A stretch of 9,739 nucleotides of DNA from an uncultured Collinsella sp. (GCA_902493145.1 CABUOA010000055.1:1-9739), one strand, 5' to 3'; positions 1 to 6,449 are shown, numbered from the stretch's first letter. A program made the numbers and translations. The notes: generated by a model from the letters alone, not told the origin.

Positions 1-52
1 TCGTGGTACCATGGTTCATATCGTTGTTTAAACGACTAAGGGAGTAGACACC

Positions 53-1972
53 ATGGAAGAGGCCTATCGTCAAGCACGCAAGCGCGGCGAGCAGGGACGC
101 CGTCGCGCCATCAGCCAAAGCGAGCACCCGTACCTTACGGACCTCGACAGCTTGGTTGCCCAGCTCCCCTTAGGTCAGCGAGAGAGCGTCGGCCTGCGGG
201 ATATTCCGCTCGAAATGGTCGTCGGCACGGTTACCAAGGGCCGTCAGTCTGCCTTTTCGTGCAACTTTATGCCCCTGTTGCCATTTAGCACCGAGTTCGC
301 CCGCAAGTGGTCCAACCTCTACGACATCCAGGTGACCGAGGGCTATCGCGACCCCATCATCGTCACCGAGTTCATGCATCGGTTCTACGTCCAAGAGGGC
401 AACAAGCGCGTCAGCGTCCTCAAATTCCTGGACGCCCCGACAGTTTCGGCCAAGGTCACCCGCCTCTACCCCGGAAAATGGGATTCCGTCGAAAGCCGCC
501 TCTATGGCGAGTTCTGCGCGTTTTGGCGCGTCTGCCCCCTATACGAGATCGAGTTCTCGCGTGAGGGAAGCTACGAAACGCTCGCCAAGATGCTCGGTCA
601 GAACCTTATCGAAAAATGGCCGCAGAAAAAGGTCGACTACCTGCGCCACACCTTCCTGCTCTTTAAGCGCGCCTACCTGCGCGCCGGCGGCGACCATCTG
701 GACATTACGCCCGCCGACGCTATGCTCGTCTACCTCAATGTGTACAACCAGGACCGCCTGCTGGATACGCCGACGGATATCGTCGTAAACCGCCTGTGCA
801 AGATTTGGCGCGAGTTGGTCATTGCCGGCAAAAGTGATGAGGAGAAGGTCGATCTTGTCGAGGCACCGAGTGTCGATGAGGAAGAGGCGCCCGCCAAGTC
901 CACCTCCGGCGTGCTCAACTTCTTTATGGGCAAGACCGTCTACTCGGCGGCCAGCCCCCTGCGCATCGCCTTTATCCATGAGTTCCCCTGTGCGACGTCG
1001 AGCTGGGACAGCCTGCACGACCAAGGGCGTCAGTATCTCGATGAGCACTTTGGCGGTATCGTGCGCACCGAGGCGTTCGAGGACTGTCATAATCCGGATG
1101 TGTTCTACGCCGCCGTGGAAACGGCTGTCAAACATGGAGCTAACGTCATCTTCTCGACCTCGCACCGCCTGATGGAATACACGCTCAGAGCTGCCGTTGA
1201 GTATCCCCAGGTGCGGTTCCTTAACTGCTCTATCGGCCTTCCCCACCAAAGCGTCCGTTCGTACTTTGGCAAGATGTACGAGGCCAAGTTCCTCCTGGGC
1301 GCCCTTGCCGCCAGCATGGCGGACAACCACCGCATCGGCTACCACGCGTCGGTCTTCGCCTCGGGCGCACTCAGCGAGATCAACGCCTTTGCGATTGGCG
1401 CCTCGCTGCTCGACCCCCGTGCGCAAATTATCCTCACTTGGGGAGATGTTCCCGCCGGCGGTCTTGCCGAAGCCATGTGTCGCGAGGGCGTGAGCGTCAT
1501 GACCGGCGCCGATATGTCCAAGTCTCTCGAGGACCCCACCGCCTACGGGCTTCACCGTCTGGTAAACGGCAAGGAAGTTACCGGTATTGCTATGCCGGTA
1601 TGGAACTGGGGCCGTTACTACGAACTCATCGTACGCAGCCTACTGCACGGCACATGGGACGAGACCGCCGATGACCAGCAGGTGCGCGCCGTCAACTACT
1701 GGTACGGTATGAGCTCCGGCGTCATCGATATTCGCTACGCTCCGGGCCTACCCTATCAGACGCGTAAACTTGTGCAGCTGCTTCGCAACGGCATTGTCGA
1801 GGGCTCCATCAACCCATTTGGCGGCGAGCTCCACAGCCAGGACGGCGTGGTTCAGATTGAGGGCTTCCCTCCCCTGCCGAGTACGCAGATTGTCGAGATG
1901 AACTGGCTGGCTGACAACGTTATAGGCTCGATTCCGCAGCTCGATAACGAGCCGGAGGTCCGTGCCCTATGA
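53..1972 (+). CDS. ParB-like / BMP (PnrA-type) ligand-binding domain fusion protein, cytoplasmic
   Basis: The protein is 639 residues. Residues about 48-165 resemble a ParB-like nuclease N-terminal fold, with the hallmark-like EGNKRVSVLKF at 115-125. A linker with an acidic stretch (about 262-280) follows. Residues about 303-600 look like a BMP/PnrA periplasmic-binding domain (LRIAFIHE start, then RSYFGKMYEAKFLLGALAA and later strands). BMP proteins of the family bind nucleosides or similar ligands and normally carry a lipoprotein signal. Here there is no signal peptide and no lipobox cysteine, so the protein is predicted to stay in the cytoplasm and act as a sensor or regulator rather than a transport subunit. 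The start at 53 is supported by AAGGGAG (38-44) 8 bases upstream. The stop overlaps the next gene (ATGA), implying translational coupling. Ligand and function are unknown. Confidence 0.85.
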   Translation: MEEAYRQARKRGEQGRRRAISQSEHPYLTDLDSLVAQLPLGQRESVGLRDIPLEMVVGTVTKGRQSAFSCNFMPLLPFSTEFARKWSNLYDIQVTEGYRDPIIVTEFMHRFYVQEGNKRVSVLKFLDAPTVSAKVTRLYPGKWDSVESRLYGEFCAFWRVCPLYEIEFSREGSYETLAKMLGQNLIEKWPQKKVDYLRHTFLLFKRAYLRAGGDHLDITPADAMLVYLNVYNQDRLLDTPTDIVVNRLCKIWRELVIAGKSDEEKVDLVEAPSVDEEEAPAKSTSGVLNFFMGKTVYSAASPLRIAFIHEFPCATSSWDSLHDQGRQYLDEHFGGIVRTEAFEDCHNPDVFYAAVETAVKHGANVIFSTSHRLMEYTLRAAVEYPQVRFLNCSIGLPHQSVRSYFGKMYEAKFLLGALAASMADNHRIGYHASVFASGALSEINAFAIGASLLDPRAQIILTWGDVPAGGLAEAMCREGVSVMTGADMSKSLEDPTAYGLHRLVNGKEVTGIAMPVWNWGRYYELIVRSLLHGTWDETADDQQVRAVNYWYGMSSGVIDIRYAPGLPYQTRKLVQLLRNGIVEGSINPFGGELHSQDGVVQIEGFPPLPSTQIVEMNWLADNVIGSIPQLDNEPEVRAL

Positions 1973-2679
1973 ATATCCTAGCCATTGCCGATGTAGAGGA
2001 GCGCTGCCTGTGGGAATGTTTTCGCAAGGAGCGCTTTGAGGACGTTGACCTGATTCTATCCGCAGGCGACCTGGATCCGGACTATCTTGAGTTTTTGGTC
2101 ACTGTCATCAACAAACCGCTTGTGTACGTTCGTGGCAACCACGACGACCGCTACGCGCGCCATGCACCGGGCGGGTGCATTTGTGTTGAGGACAGCGTAT
2201 ATGTGTACCGAGGTATTCGCATTGCGGGTCTGGGCGGTTCCATGCGCTACCGCGACGGCGCGAACATGTATACCGAGCGCGAGATGGCAAAACGCATGCG
2301 CAAGCTATCGCGAAAAATCGCACTGGTAGACGGATGCGATATTCTACTTACCCATGCACCCGTCGCAGGCATGGGCGACCTGGACGACCTGCCGCATCGA
2401 GGATTCGAGTGCTTTAATGCGGCTCTTGAGTCTTGGGGTCCCGACTATATGATTCACGGGCATGTGCACCAAAGCTACGGCCCCAACTTTCAACGCGAGC
2501 GCCAACACCCATGCGGAACGAAGATTGTCAACGCCTGCGGCTATACCAAGATCGAAATTGACGAGGCGCGCTACCCCACGCGCGGTTGGAAGGCCGCTTG
2601 GCTCAACTCGCAAACCATGCGCCGCGAGCTCAAACGCCACGAAGCAATCGAGTCTTCAACCGCCAGAACCCCCTGGTAA
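1969..2679 (+). CDS. Calcineurin-like metallophosphoesterase family protein
   Basis: The protein has 236 residues with the ordered metal-binding motifs of the calcineurin-like phosphoesterase fold: D8 in ADVEE, GD at 33-34, GNHDD at 56-60, H129 in THAP, and GHVH at 164-167. The usual first motif D-x-H reads D-V-E here (D8, E10). I recall similar variants in related single-domain phosphoesterases of Gram-positive bacteria, so this is not proof of inactivity. There is no signal peptide or membrane segment, so it is probably cytosolic. Expected chemistry is metal-dependent hydrolysis of a phosphomono- or diester; the substrate cannot be read from sequence. It overlaps the upstream BMP-fusion gene by 4 bp and is probably co-translated with it, which suggests a shared nucleotide- or nucleoside-related role (inference). 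A hairpin repeat starts 9 bases after its stop. Confidence 0.9.
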   Translation: MNILAIADVEERCLWECFRKERFEDVDLILSAGDLDPDYLEFLVTVINKPLVYVRGNHDDRYARHAPGGCICVEDSVYVYRGIRIAGLGGSMRYRDGANMYTEREMAKRMRKLSRKIALVDGCDILLTHAPVAGMGDLDDLPHRGFECFNAALESWGPDYMIHGHVHQSYGPNFQRERQHPCGTKIVNACGYTKIEIDEARYPTRGWKAAWLNSQTMRRELKRHEAIESSTARTPW

Positions 2680-2687
2680 CTGCCAAC

Positions 2688-2747
2688 AACCACCACGAAG
2701 GGGATAGGCACCTTTATGGTGGTTTTGCTGACTCGTCCGACCTGTCC
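2688..2747 (+). repeat. Dispersed hairpin repeat, copy 1 (REP-like)
   Basis: The outer stem AACCACCA (2688-2695) pairs with TGGTGGTT (2717-2724). An inner stem AAGG/CCTT (2698-2701/2711-2714) closes a nine-base loop GGATAGGCA. The tail 2727-2747 is identical to that of copy 2 at 4743-4763 and ends in CCTGTCC, which can pair with the loop GGATAGG. It lies directly after the phosphoesterase stop, where the hairpin plus TTTT could also help end transcription. No transposase is in view. It is probably a REP- or MITE-like non-autonomous element. Confidence 0.75.
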
Positions 2748-2790
2748 ATCACGGTGCTTGTGTAATTAACGAGAACACTCATTGTTTTGT

Positions 2791-2820
2791 AAGGACGGCG
2801 CTCACGTGCCGTCTTTTTTT
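2791..2820 (+). terminator. Rho-independent terminator of the BMP-fusion/phosphoesterase unit
   Basis: GACGGC (2794-2799) pairs with GCCGTC (2808-2813). The stem is extended by wobble and A-T pairs to 2791/2816 and is followed by seven T (2814-2820). It is 111 bases after the phosphoesterase stop and just before the sigma-factor gene on the same strand, so it separates the two units. Confidence 0.85.
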
Positions 2821-2911
2821 GTCAACTTATGCAGTCTCGACCGTGTTGTATGTAGAGGGACCTCGCGAGACGCCTTCCCTATATCCACCACGACCAATTG
2901 GAGGTGACACT

Positions 2912-3472
2912 ATGCCTGCACGCCGTAACCGCAATAGCACGCTCCGATGCGATGCCGATCAGATCGAGCGGGAAGCAAAGCGCTTGGTCGACACGTATTC
3001 CGACCTCATCCTTCGATTGTGCTATTCGGCCCTTGGATCCGCTGACGACGCTCAAGACATCTGCCAGGACACGCTGATCAAGATTCTCCAACGCACTCAA
3101 CCGTTCGACTCGCTCGAACACGAACGTGCTTGGGTGATCCGAGTCGCACTGAACGCATGTCGCGATATCGGCCGTACGCACGCGAATCACCCGGTTGTCG
3201 ACCTCGATTCGCTCCCCGATTTCTGCGCACCCGTAACACATACCGAGCAAGAATTCGCGCAACGCGACTGCGCCATTCTTTCCGCTGTCACGGCCCTGCC
3301 TCAAGCACAGCGCATCGCCATCTTTTTGCACTACTACGCAGGCATGAGCATCAGGGAAATCGCAGACGCCGTTCACGCGACGCCAGCTGCAACCGCCCAG
3401 CACCTTAGCCGCGGACGTGCGTCACTTCGGCTTTCCTTGAAAGGAGACCACAATGACTACGAATTCGAATGA
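2912..3472 (+). CDS. Sigma-70 family RNA polymerase sigma factor (ECF-like)
   Basis: The protein has 186 residues, typical for a two-domain ECF-type factor. Region 2 spans about 25-92 (LVDTYSDLILRLCYSALGSADDAQDICQDT, then RAWVIRVALNACRDIGR). A short linker follows, then region 4 with its helix-turn-helix at about 120-175 (LPQAQRIAIFLHYYAGMSIREIADAVHATPAATAQHLSRGRASL). It directs RNA polymerase to a dedicated promoter set; targets are unknown. I chose ATG 2912 because GGAGGTGA (2900-2907) sits at ideal spacing. An in-frame TTG at 2819 lies inside the upstream terminator T-tract and adds unconserved residues. The last 20 bases overlap the DUF4179 gene, so the two are translationally coupled. 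This fits the usual pairing of such a factor with its membrane anti-sigma partner. I saw no convincing promoter in 2821-2899. Confidence 0.92.
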   Translation: MPARRNRNSTLRCDADQIEREAKRLVDTYSDLILRLCYSALGSADDAQDICQDTLIKILQRTQPFDSLEHERAWVIRVALNACRDIGRTHANHPVVDLDSLPDFCAPVTHTEQEFAQRDCAILSAVTALPQAQRIAIFLHYYAGMSIREIADAVHATPAATAQHLSRGRASLRLSLKGDHNDYEFE

Positions 3473-4583
3473 CTATCGCCACGCCCTGGAGCACATTTCG
3501 TTTACCGATAATGCGAAGCAGCACATGGCAAACTCGATTGCTCAGTCCGTCGCCTCGAGCGATGCGGCGACCGCTCAAAGCAACTTTAATGGCACGCGAC
3601 GCAAGCCGCGCATCGCCCGCCATCCCGTAAGAACAGTCGCTCGCATTGCCGCTGTAACGGCAGTCCTCGCTATCGTCATTGGAGGCGCTGGCACGGCTAT
3701 GGCAACAGGCGTCCTGCCGCTTCCTTCTGACATGCTTTCCGACATCTTTGACGGACCTGCTTCTCAAACCGAGATCATCGACCGTATTGGCCGGCCCGTC
3801 GGTGCTAGCTGCTCCAACAACGGAGTCACCGTGACCGCCGACGCCATCATGGGCGACAAGGATATGGTTACCATCGCCTATACGCTTACGTTCGACGATC
3901 CCGCTGCCCTGAAAAAGCTTTCCGAGCCGGGCGAGAACGGAACTATCGCCGGAAGTGTCGATGGAAACGTATACGTTGATGGCGAGCATGGCGGCCAAGG
4001 CCAATCATGGCTCATTGACAAGAACCCCAATGACTCCAGCATTCAATACTTTGCACAGTTCAGCGTTGAATCACCCGGCCTTATGGGCAGGACCGTCCGC
4101 ACGCATATCAACTCTCTCGTTGTGCCACGTGCTGGCAAAGAGCTTCCCGAGTATAAGAAAATACTTACGGGCCCATGGGATCTTAAGTTCCAGCTGAATT
4201 ACGAAGATACATCCGTTACGATTCCCGCGCCCAAATCGGTCAACTTTAACGGCACCAAGGCGACGATTCAAGAGGCCACCGTATCCTGCGTTGGCGTTTC
4301 AGTCCGCTACAACATAGATCGTTCCATCGAACACGACAACAACAGCGGCAAGATGTCTCAAAACATGGAGGAGTCTATGGATGCCGTTGGCAACATACCC
4401 CTCATCGTGACGTTCAAAGACGGTCATGTTGAGGACGCAACCAGCCACAGCGGCTATTTCGCAAATAAACTGGATAACGGCACCACTGATGTCCACAAGA
4501 CCTGGCCGTTCTCGCAAGTTTGTGACACAGACAAGATTGCAAGCGTACAAATTGGCGATACGGTCATTCCCATGAATTCGTAA
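3453..4583 (+). CDS. DUF4179-type membrane-anchored protein, probable anti-sigma factor
   Basis: The protein has 376 residues. The cytoplasmic N-terminus (1-60) carries a short helical motif (YRHALEHISFTDNAKQHMANSIAQ region) typical of proteins encoded next to small sigma factors in Coriobacteria and Clostridia. One transmembrane segment lies at about 62-85 (VARIAAVTAVLAIVIGGAG). The remaining roughly 290 residues are predicted outside the membrane and match the style of DUF4179 proteins: beta-rich, with no enzyme motif recognised. AAGGAG (3441-3446), six bases before ATG 3453, supports the start. The 20-bp overlap with the sigma-factor gene makes a sigma/anti-sigma pair the most economical reading: the N-terminus would hold the factor and the outer domain would sense an unknown signal. 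The anti-sigma role is inferred from context. Confidence 0.85.
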   Translation: MTTNSNDYRHALEHISFTDNAKQHMANSIAQSVASSDAATAQSNFNGTRRKPRIARHPVRTVARIAAVTAVLAIVIGGAGTAMATGVLPLPSDMLSDIFDGPASQTEIIDRIGRPVGASCSNNGVTVTADAIMGDKDMVTIAYTLTFDDPAALKKLSEPGENGTIAGSVDGNVYVDGEHGGQGQSWLIDKNPNDSSIQYFAQFSVESPGLMGRTVRTHINSLVVPRAGKELPEYKKILTGPWDLKFQLNYEDTSVTIPAPKSVNFNGTKATIQEATVSCVGVSVRYNIDRSIEHDNNSGKMSQNMEESMDAVGNIPLIVTFKDGHVEDATSHSGYFANKLDNGTTDVHKTWPFSQVCDTDKIASVQIGDTVIPMNS

Positions 4584-4701
4584 CGCTACGCGGCTCGTAT
4601 ATGCACCCGGTTCCGCACTTCGCGTCTAAAGATGCGCTGTCATCGAGCAGCGTGAGCGCAAGGCCGCCCGTATGGTCGGCTGGGAACACCTCGTTGCGCT
4701 A
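4584..4701. other. Gene-free spacer after the DUF4179 gene
   Basis: With the repeats that follow (4702-4909) and 25 more bases, this makes a gene-free stretch of about 350 bases between convergent units. I see no coding sequence with a ribosome-binding site, no RNA gene and no T-rich terminator in 4584-4701. An open frame through about 4640-4800 (around RKAARMVGWEHLVAL) has no recognisable relative. Confidence 0.5.
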
Positions 4702-4763
4702 AAAACCACCACGAAGGGGACCGGCACCTTTGTGGTGGTTTTGCTGACTCGTCCGACCTGTCC
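4702..4763 (+). repeat. Dispersed hairpin repeat, copy 2 (REP-like)
   Basis: This is the best-paired copy. AAAACCACCAC (4702-4712) pairs perfectly with GTGGTGGTTTT (4732-4742). The stem continues through a G-T wobble and AAGG/CCTT to a nine-base loop GGACCGGCA (4718-4726), 16 pairs in all. The tail 4743-4763 is the same 21 bases as in copy 1. Lying between the DUF4179 gene and the convergent leu remnant, the hairpin with its flanking T/A runs could act as a two-way terminator. Confidence 0.75.
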
Positions 4764-4771
4764 CAACGGTT

Positions 4772-4909
4772 TGTCTCAATCTGTAACAGGTAGGGCCCAA
4801 ATAATCGGTTAGCTGTTACAGATCGAGACAGACCACGGATGCTCGGCCGAAAATCTCAATCTGTAACAGGTAGGAACGATTTTGCCCCTTAGATGTTACA
4901 GATTGAGAT
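4772..4909. repeat. Two tandem large hairpins sharing the arm CTCAATCTGTAACA
   Basis: Hairpin 1 has arms 4772-4789 and 4813-4830, 18 pairs with one mismatch, around a 23-base loop. Hairpin 2 has arms 4853-4868 and 4894-4909, 16 perfect pairs, around a 25-base loop. A 21-base direct repeat starts at 4774 and again at 4854, exactly 80 bases apart. The pair sits 9 bases after the tail of hairpin-repeat copy 2 and ends 25 bases from the leuB remnant stop. It looks like a second family of mobile or REP-type repeat. Hairpin 2 might also terminate minus-strand transcription. Confidence 0.75.
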
Positions 4910-4934
4910 ATTTGACAGCTTGAATCGGCATCGC

Positions 4935-5571
4935 CTACAGCGCGGCGACGACCTTGTCGCCCATCGTCGTGGTGCCGAGGATCTTATCTGCCGGGGTGTT
5001 GACATCGGCGATGTCACGGGTGCGCCAGCCCTCGTCGAGCACGCGCGCCACGGCGCTCTCGATCCACGCGGCTTGCTCGCCCATGTCGAGCGCGTAGGTC
5101 AGCAGCATCGCCACCGACAAGATTTGAGCCAGCGGATTGGCCACGCCGAGCCCCGCGATGTCAGGAGCGCTGCCAGCGCTCGGCCCAAACAGCGATACGC
5201 CATCATCCAGCGAGGCAGAGGCAAGCATACCGAGCGATCCGGTAATCTGAGCCGCCTCATCGGACAGGATGTCGCCGAACATGTTCTCCGTCACCACGAC
5301 GTCAAAGTCTGCCGGTCGACTGATGAGCTGCATGGCGGCGTTGTCGACGAGCAGGTCCTCAAGCTCCACGTCGGAGTACTCCTCGTCTTGCACGCGATGC
5401 ACGATCTCGCGCCACATGCGGCTCGTCTCCAGCACGTTGCGCTTATCAACGCTCGTCACCTTGCCGCGACGTTTGCGCGCCGCCTCAAATGCCTGGCGCG
5501 CAATGCGCTCAATCTCGTACTCGCGATACTCCATCACGTCGACCGCACGCTGACCGGCCGCACCCGCAGCG
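4935..5571 (-). pseudogene. leuB: 3-isopropylmalate dehydrogenase remnant, N-terminal third deleted
   Basis: The frame encodes the C-terminal two thirds of LeuB. It includes VTSVDKRNVLETSR (catalytic lysine), LVDNAAMQLI (metal-binding Asp) and VVVTENMFGDILSDEAAQ (two metal-binding Asp), then GSLGMLASASL and SAPDIAGLGVANPLAQILS, up to a natural C-terminus and TAG. Compared with LeuB enzymes of about 345-360 residues, roughly the first 130-140 are missing, including the Arg residues and the Tyr of RELTGGIYFGE that bind isopropylmalate. Instead of a start codon and N-terminus, the reading frame runs directly into leuA sequence at about 5572, in a different frame. A start at 5600 is possible on paper but would read leuA bases out of frame (MAPASVTCAG). 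The product cannot be a working dehydrogenase. Normally LeuB oxidises and decarboxylates 3-isopropylmalate in the cytosol. Confidence 0.9.
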
Positions 5572-6140
5572 CCCGCGCAGGTCACGGATGCGGGCGCCAA
5601 AGTCCCACGGCATGTTGTAGCCCATCGTATCGGGGATGTTCACGACCGTGGCACCGGCCTTTACGGCCGCCTCGATAATGCGCACCAGAAACTCCTGATC
5701 GGAGCGGCCGGCATCCTCGGCATAAAACTCAACATCGTCAACGAACTTGCGAGCATGTTTGACGGCATGGATCGCTCACTCAATTGCCCTTTCCTCAGTC
5801 ATATGGAGCTTGTCGCGCAGGTGACTGGTGCTCACACCCAGCCCTGTATGGATACGGGGCCTCTGGGCCGTTTTGAGCGCCTCTGCAGCCACTTCGATAT
5901 CCCTGTCGACAGCGCGCGTCAGGCCGCATACCGTGCATCGGTCGCCCGCAATCTTGCCAATCTCCTGTACGGAGCGAAAGTCACCAGGACTCGAGATGGG
6001 AAAGCCCGCCTCGATAACGTCCACGTTCATGCGCACCAGCTGGCGGGCGATGAAGAGCTTTTCCTCGGTATTCATGCTGCGCCCGGCGACTGCTCACCGT
6101 CGCACAGGGTGGCGTCAAAGATTGTGATTTTGCGGCTTAT
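5572..6140 (-). pseudogene. leuA: 2-isopropylmalate synthase remnant, N-terminal part with several lesions
   Basis: Three blocks match the LeuA catalytic domain in order. Block 1 (about 6140-6075) reads SRKITIFDATLCDGEQSPGA. Block 2 (6075-5776) starts NTEEKLFIARQL and includes DVIEAGFPISSPGDF and CGLTRAVDRDI. Block 3 (5775 to about 5572) starts AIHAVKHARKFVDDVEFYAED and includes VNIPDTMGYNMPWDFGARI. Lesions: the codon at the expected start, a good distance after AGGA, is ATA (6140-6138) instead of ATG; one base is missing near 6076-6080, shifting the frame before ATG AAT ACC; TGA interrupts the frame at 5778-5776; the conserved DTTLRDGEQ reads DATLCDGEQ, replacing the catalytic Arg. After about 190 codons the gene is cut and joined to leuB. 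LeuA normally condenses acetyl-CoA with 2-oxoisovalerate, the first committed leucine step. Confidence 0.9.
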
Positions 6141-6206
6141 ATGTTCATCCTGATTGACCGTTTTATGACAGATGGCTTTCAGGAGAGAGAGAAGGCCTAG
6201 AGATAG

Positions 6207-6264
6207 AAAAATACCCGTGTCGCTCATCACGCCTGAAAGCGGCAGACGATAGCGCACCCGGGTA
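6207..6264 (-). terminator. Leucine attenuator: intrinsic terminator hairpin (segments 3:4)
   Basis: On the minus strand the 5' arm (6264-6248) begins TACCCG and contains CGCT and ATC. The 3' arm (6228-6212) contains GAT, AGCG and ends CGGGTA. They pair over about 15 positions with small bulges, and the 3' arm runs straight into TTTTT (6211-6207). The loop holds a small GCC/GGC hairpin. It lies between the leucine-rich leader peptide and the leuA start position, where an attenuator is expected. Confidence 0.75.
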
Positions 6265-6324
6265 CAACAAATCGTTATAGCGAGATTACAACCCTAGCGC
6301 GCTATCCAATCTAGTAGCGCTAGG
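6248..6324 (-). promoter_or_regulatory. Leucine attenuator: competing pause (1:2) and antiterminator (2:3) pairings
   Basis: Segment 1 (CCTAGCGC, minus strand 6324-6317) lies inside the leucine codons of the leader peptide. It pairs perfectly with segment 2 (GCGCTAGG, 6300-6293), which overlaps the leader stop codon. Segment 2 alternatively offers GATAGCGC (6306-6299) to GCGCTATC (6255-6248), extendable by G-C and G-U pairs to about 11. Those 6255-6248 bases belong to the 5' arm of the terminator hairpin. A ribosome stalled on leucine codons would mask segment 1, free segment 2 and prevent the terminator. The layout follows classical trp/leu-type attenuation. Read directly from sequence; not folded by software. 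Confidence 0.75.
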
Positions 6325-6353
6325 CCTAGGAGCTGTTGCGTGTTCTTAAACAT
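6294..6353 (-). CDS. leuL: leu operon leader peptide (attenuation)
   Basis: A 19-codon frame encodes MFKNTQQLLGLALLDWIAR, ending in TAG. Five of seven consecutive codons (residues 8-14) are leucine, one CTC and four CTA. CTA is expected to be rare in a genome of this base composition, which would make the run sensitive to charged tRNA-Leu supply. AAGGGAG sits seven bases upstream of ATG, a strong ribosome-binding site. The frame is followed by the antiterminator/terminator pair and then leuA, as in enterobacterial and actinobacterial leu leaders. The peptide itself is expected to have no function; its translation is the sensor. No strong promoter is seen upstream: the best is TTGTGT-N17-TAGTAC (6407 to 6379), with 3 of 6 matches in each box. 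The downstream genes are broken, so the leader now controls pseudogenes. Confidence 0.8.
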   Translation of the reverse strand: MFKNTQQLLGLALLDWIAR

Positions 6354-6410
6354 GTTGGGCTCCCTTCGGCCTCGGGTAGTACTACATCGCGCTAAAGTAC
6401 AACACAAGTA

Positions 6411-6449
6411 AAACCACCACAAGGGTGCCTGTCCCCTTCGTGGTGGTTT
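6411..6449 (-). repeat. Dispersed hairpin repeat, copy 3 (loop inverted)
   Basis: AAACCACCAC (6411-6420) pairs with GTGGTGGTTT (6440-6449). The inner AAGGG/CCCTT continues the stem after one bulged base. The loop matches copies 1 and 2 only on the minus strand (GGGGACAGGCACC), whereas the short tail TTGACTC on the + strand side matches the other copies in + orientation. The element sits between the rplA terminator and the leu leader. It lacks the CCTGTCC tail. Confidence 0.7.

Noticed and set aside
2..31. Open frame from the left edge (RGTMVHIVV then stop), possibly the end of an upstream gene
   Set aside because: Only nine codons are visible, with no recognisable family, so there is nothing to distinguish it from chance.
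2819..2911. Upstream TTG extension of the sigma-factor gene
   Set aside because: The TTG lies in the T-tract of the preceding terminator, whereas ATG 2912 has an ideal GGAGGTGA site.
4640..4800. Possible gene fragment (around RKAARMVGWEHLVAL) after the DUF4179 gene
   Set aside because: It has no start signal, runs through the hairpin repeats, and has no recognisable similarity.
4893..6153. + strand open frames across the leu remnant
   Set aside because: The minus strand shows clear LeuA and LeuB sequence. The + strand frames have no ribosome-binding sites and no recognisable domains.
6072..6231. Second leucine-rich reading frame (MSDTGIFLSLGLLSLL...) between the attenuator and leuA
   Set aside because: Its ATG lies inside the terminator 3' arm, it has no good ribosome-binding site, and it runs in frame into leuA. 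The leader at 6294-6353 has the proper site, stop codon and hairpins. The leucine run here probably reflects a pyrimidine-rich stretch.
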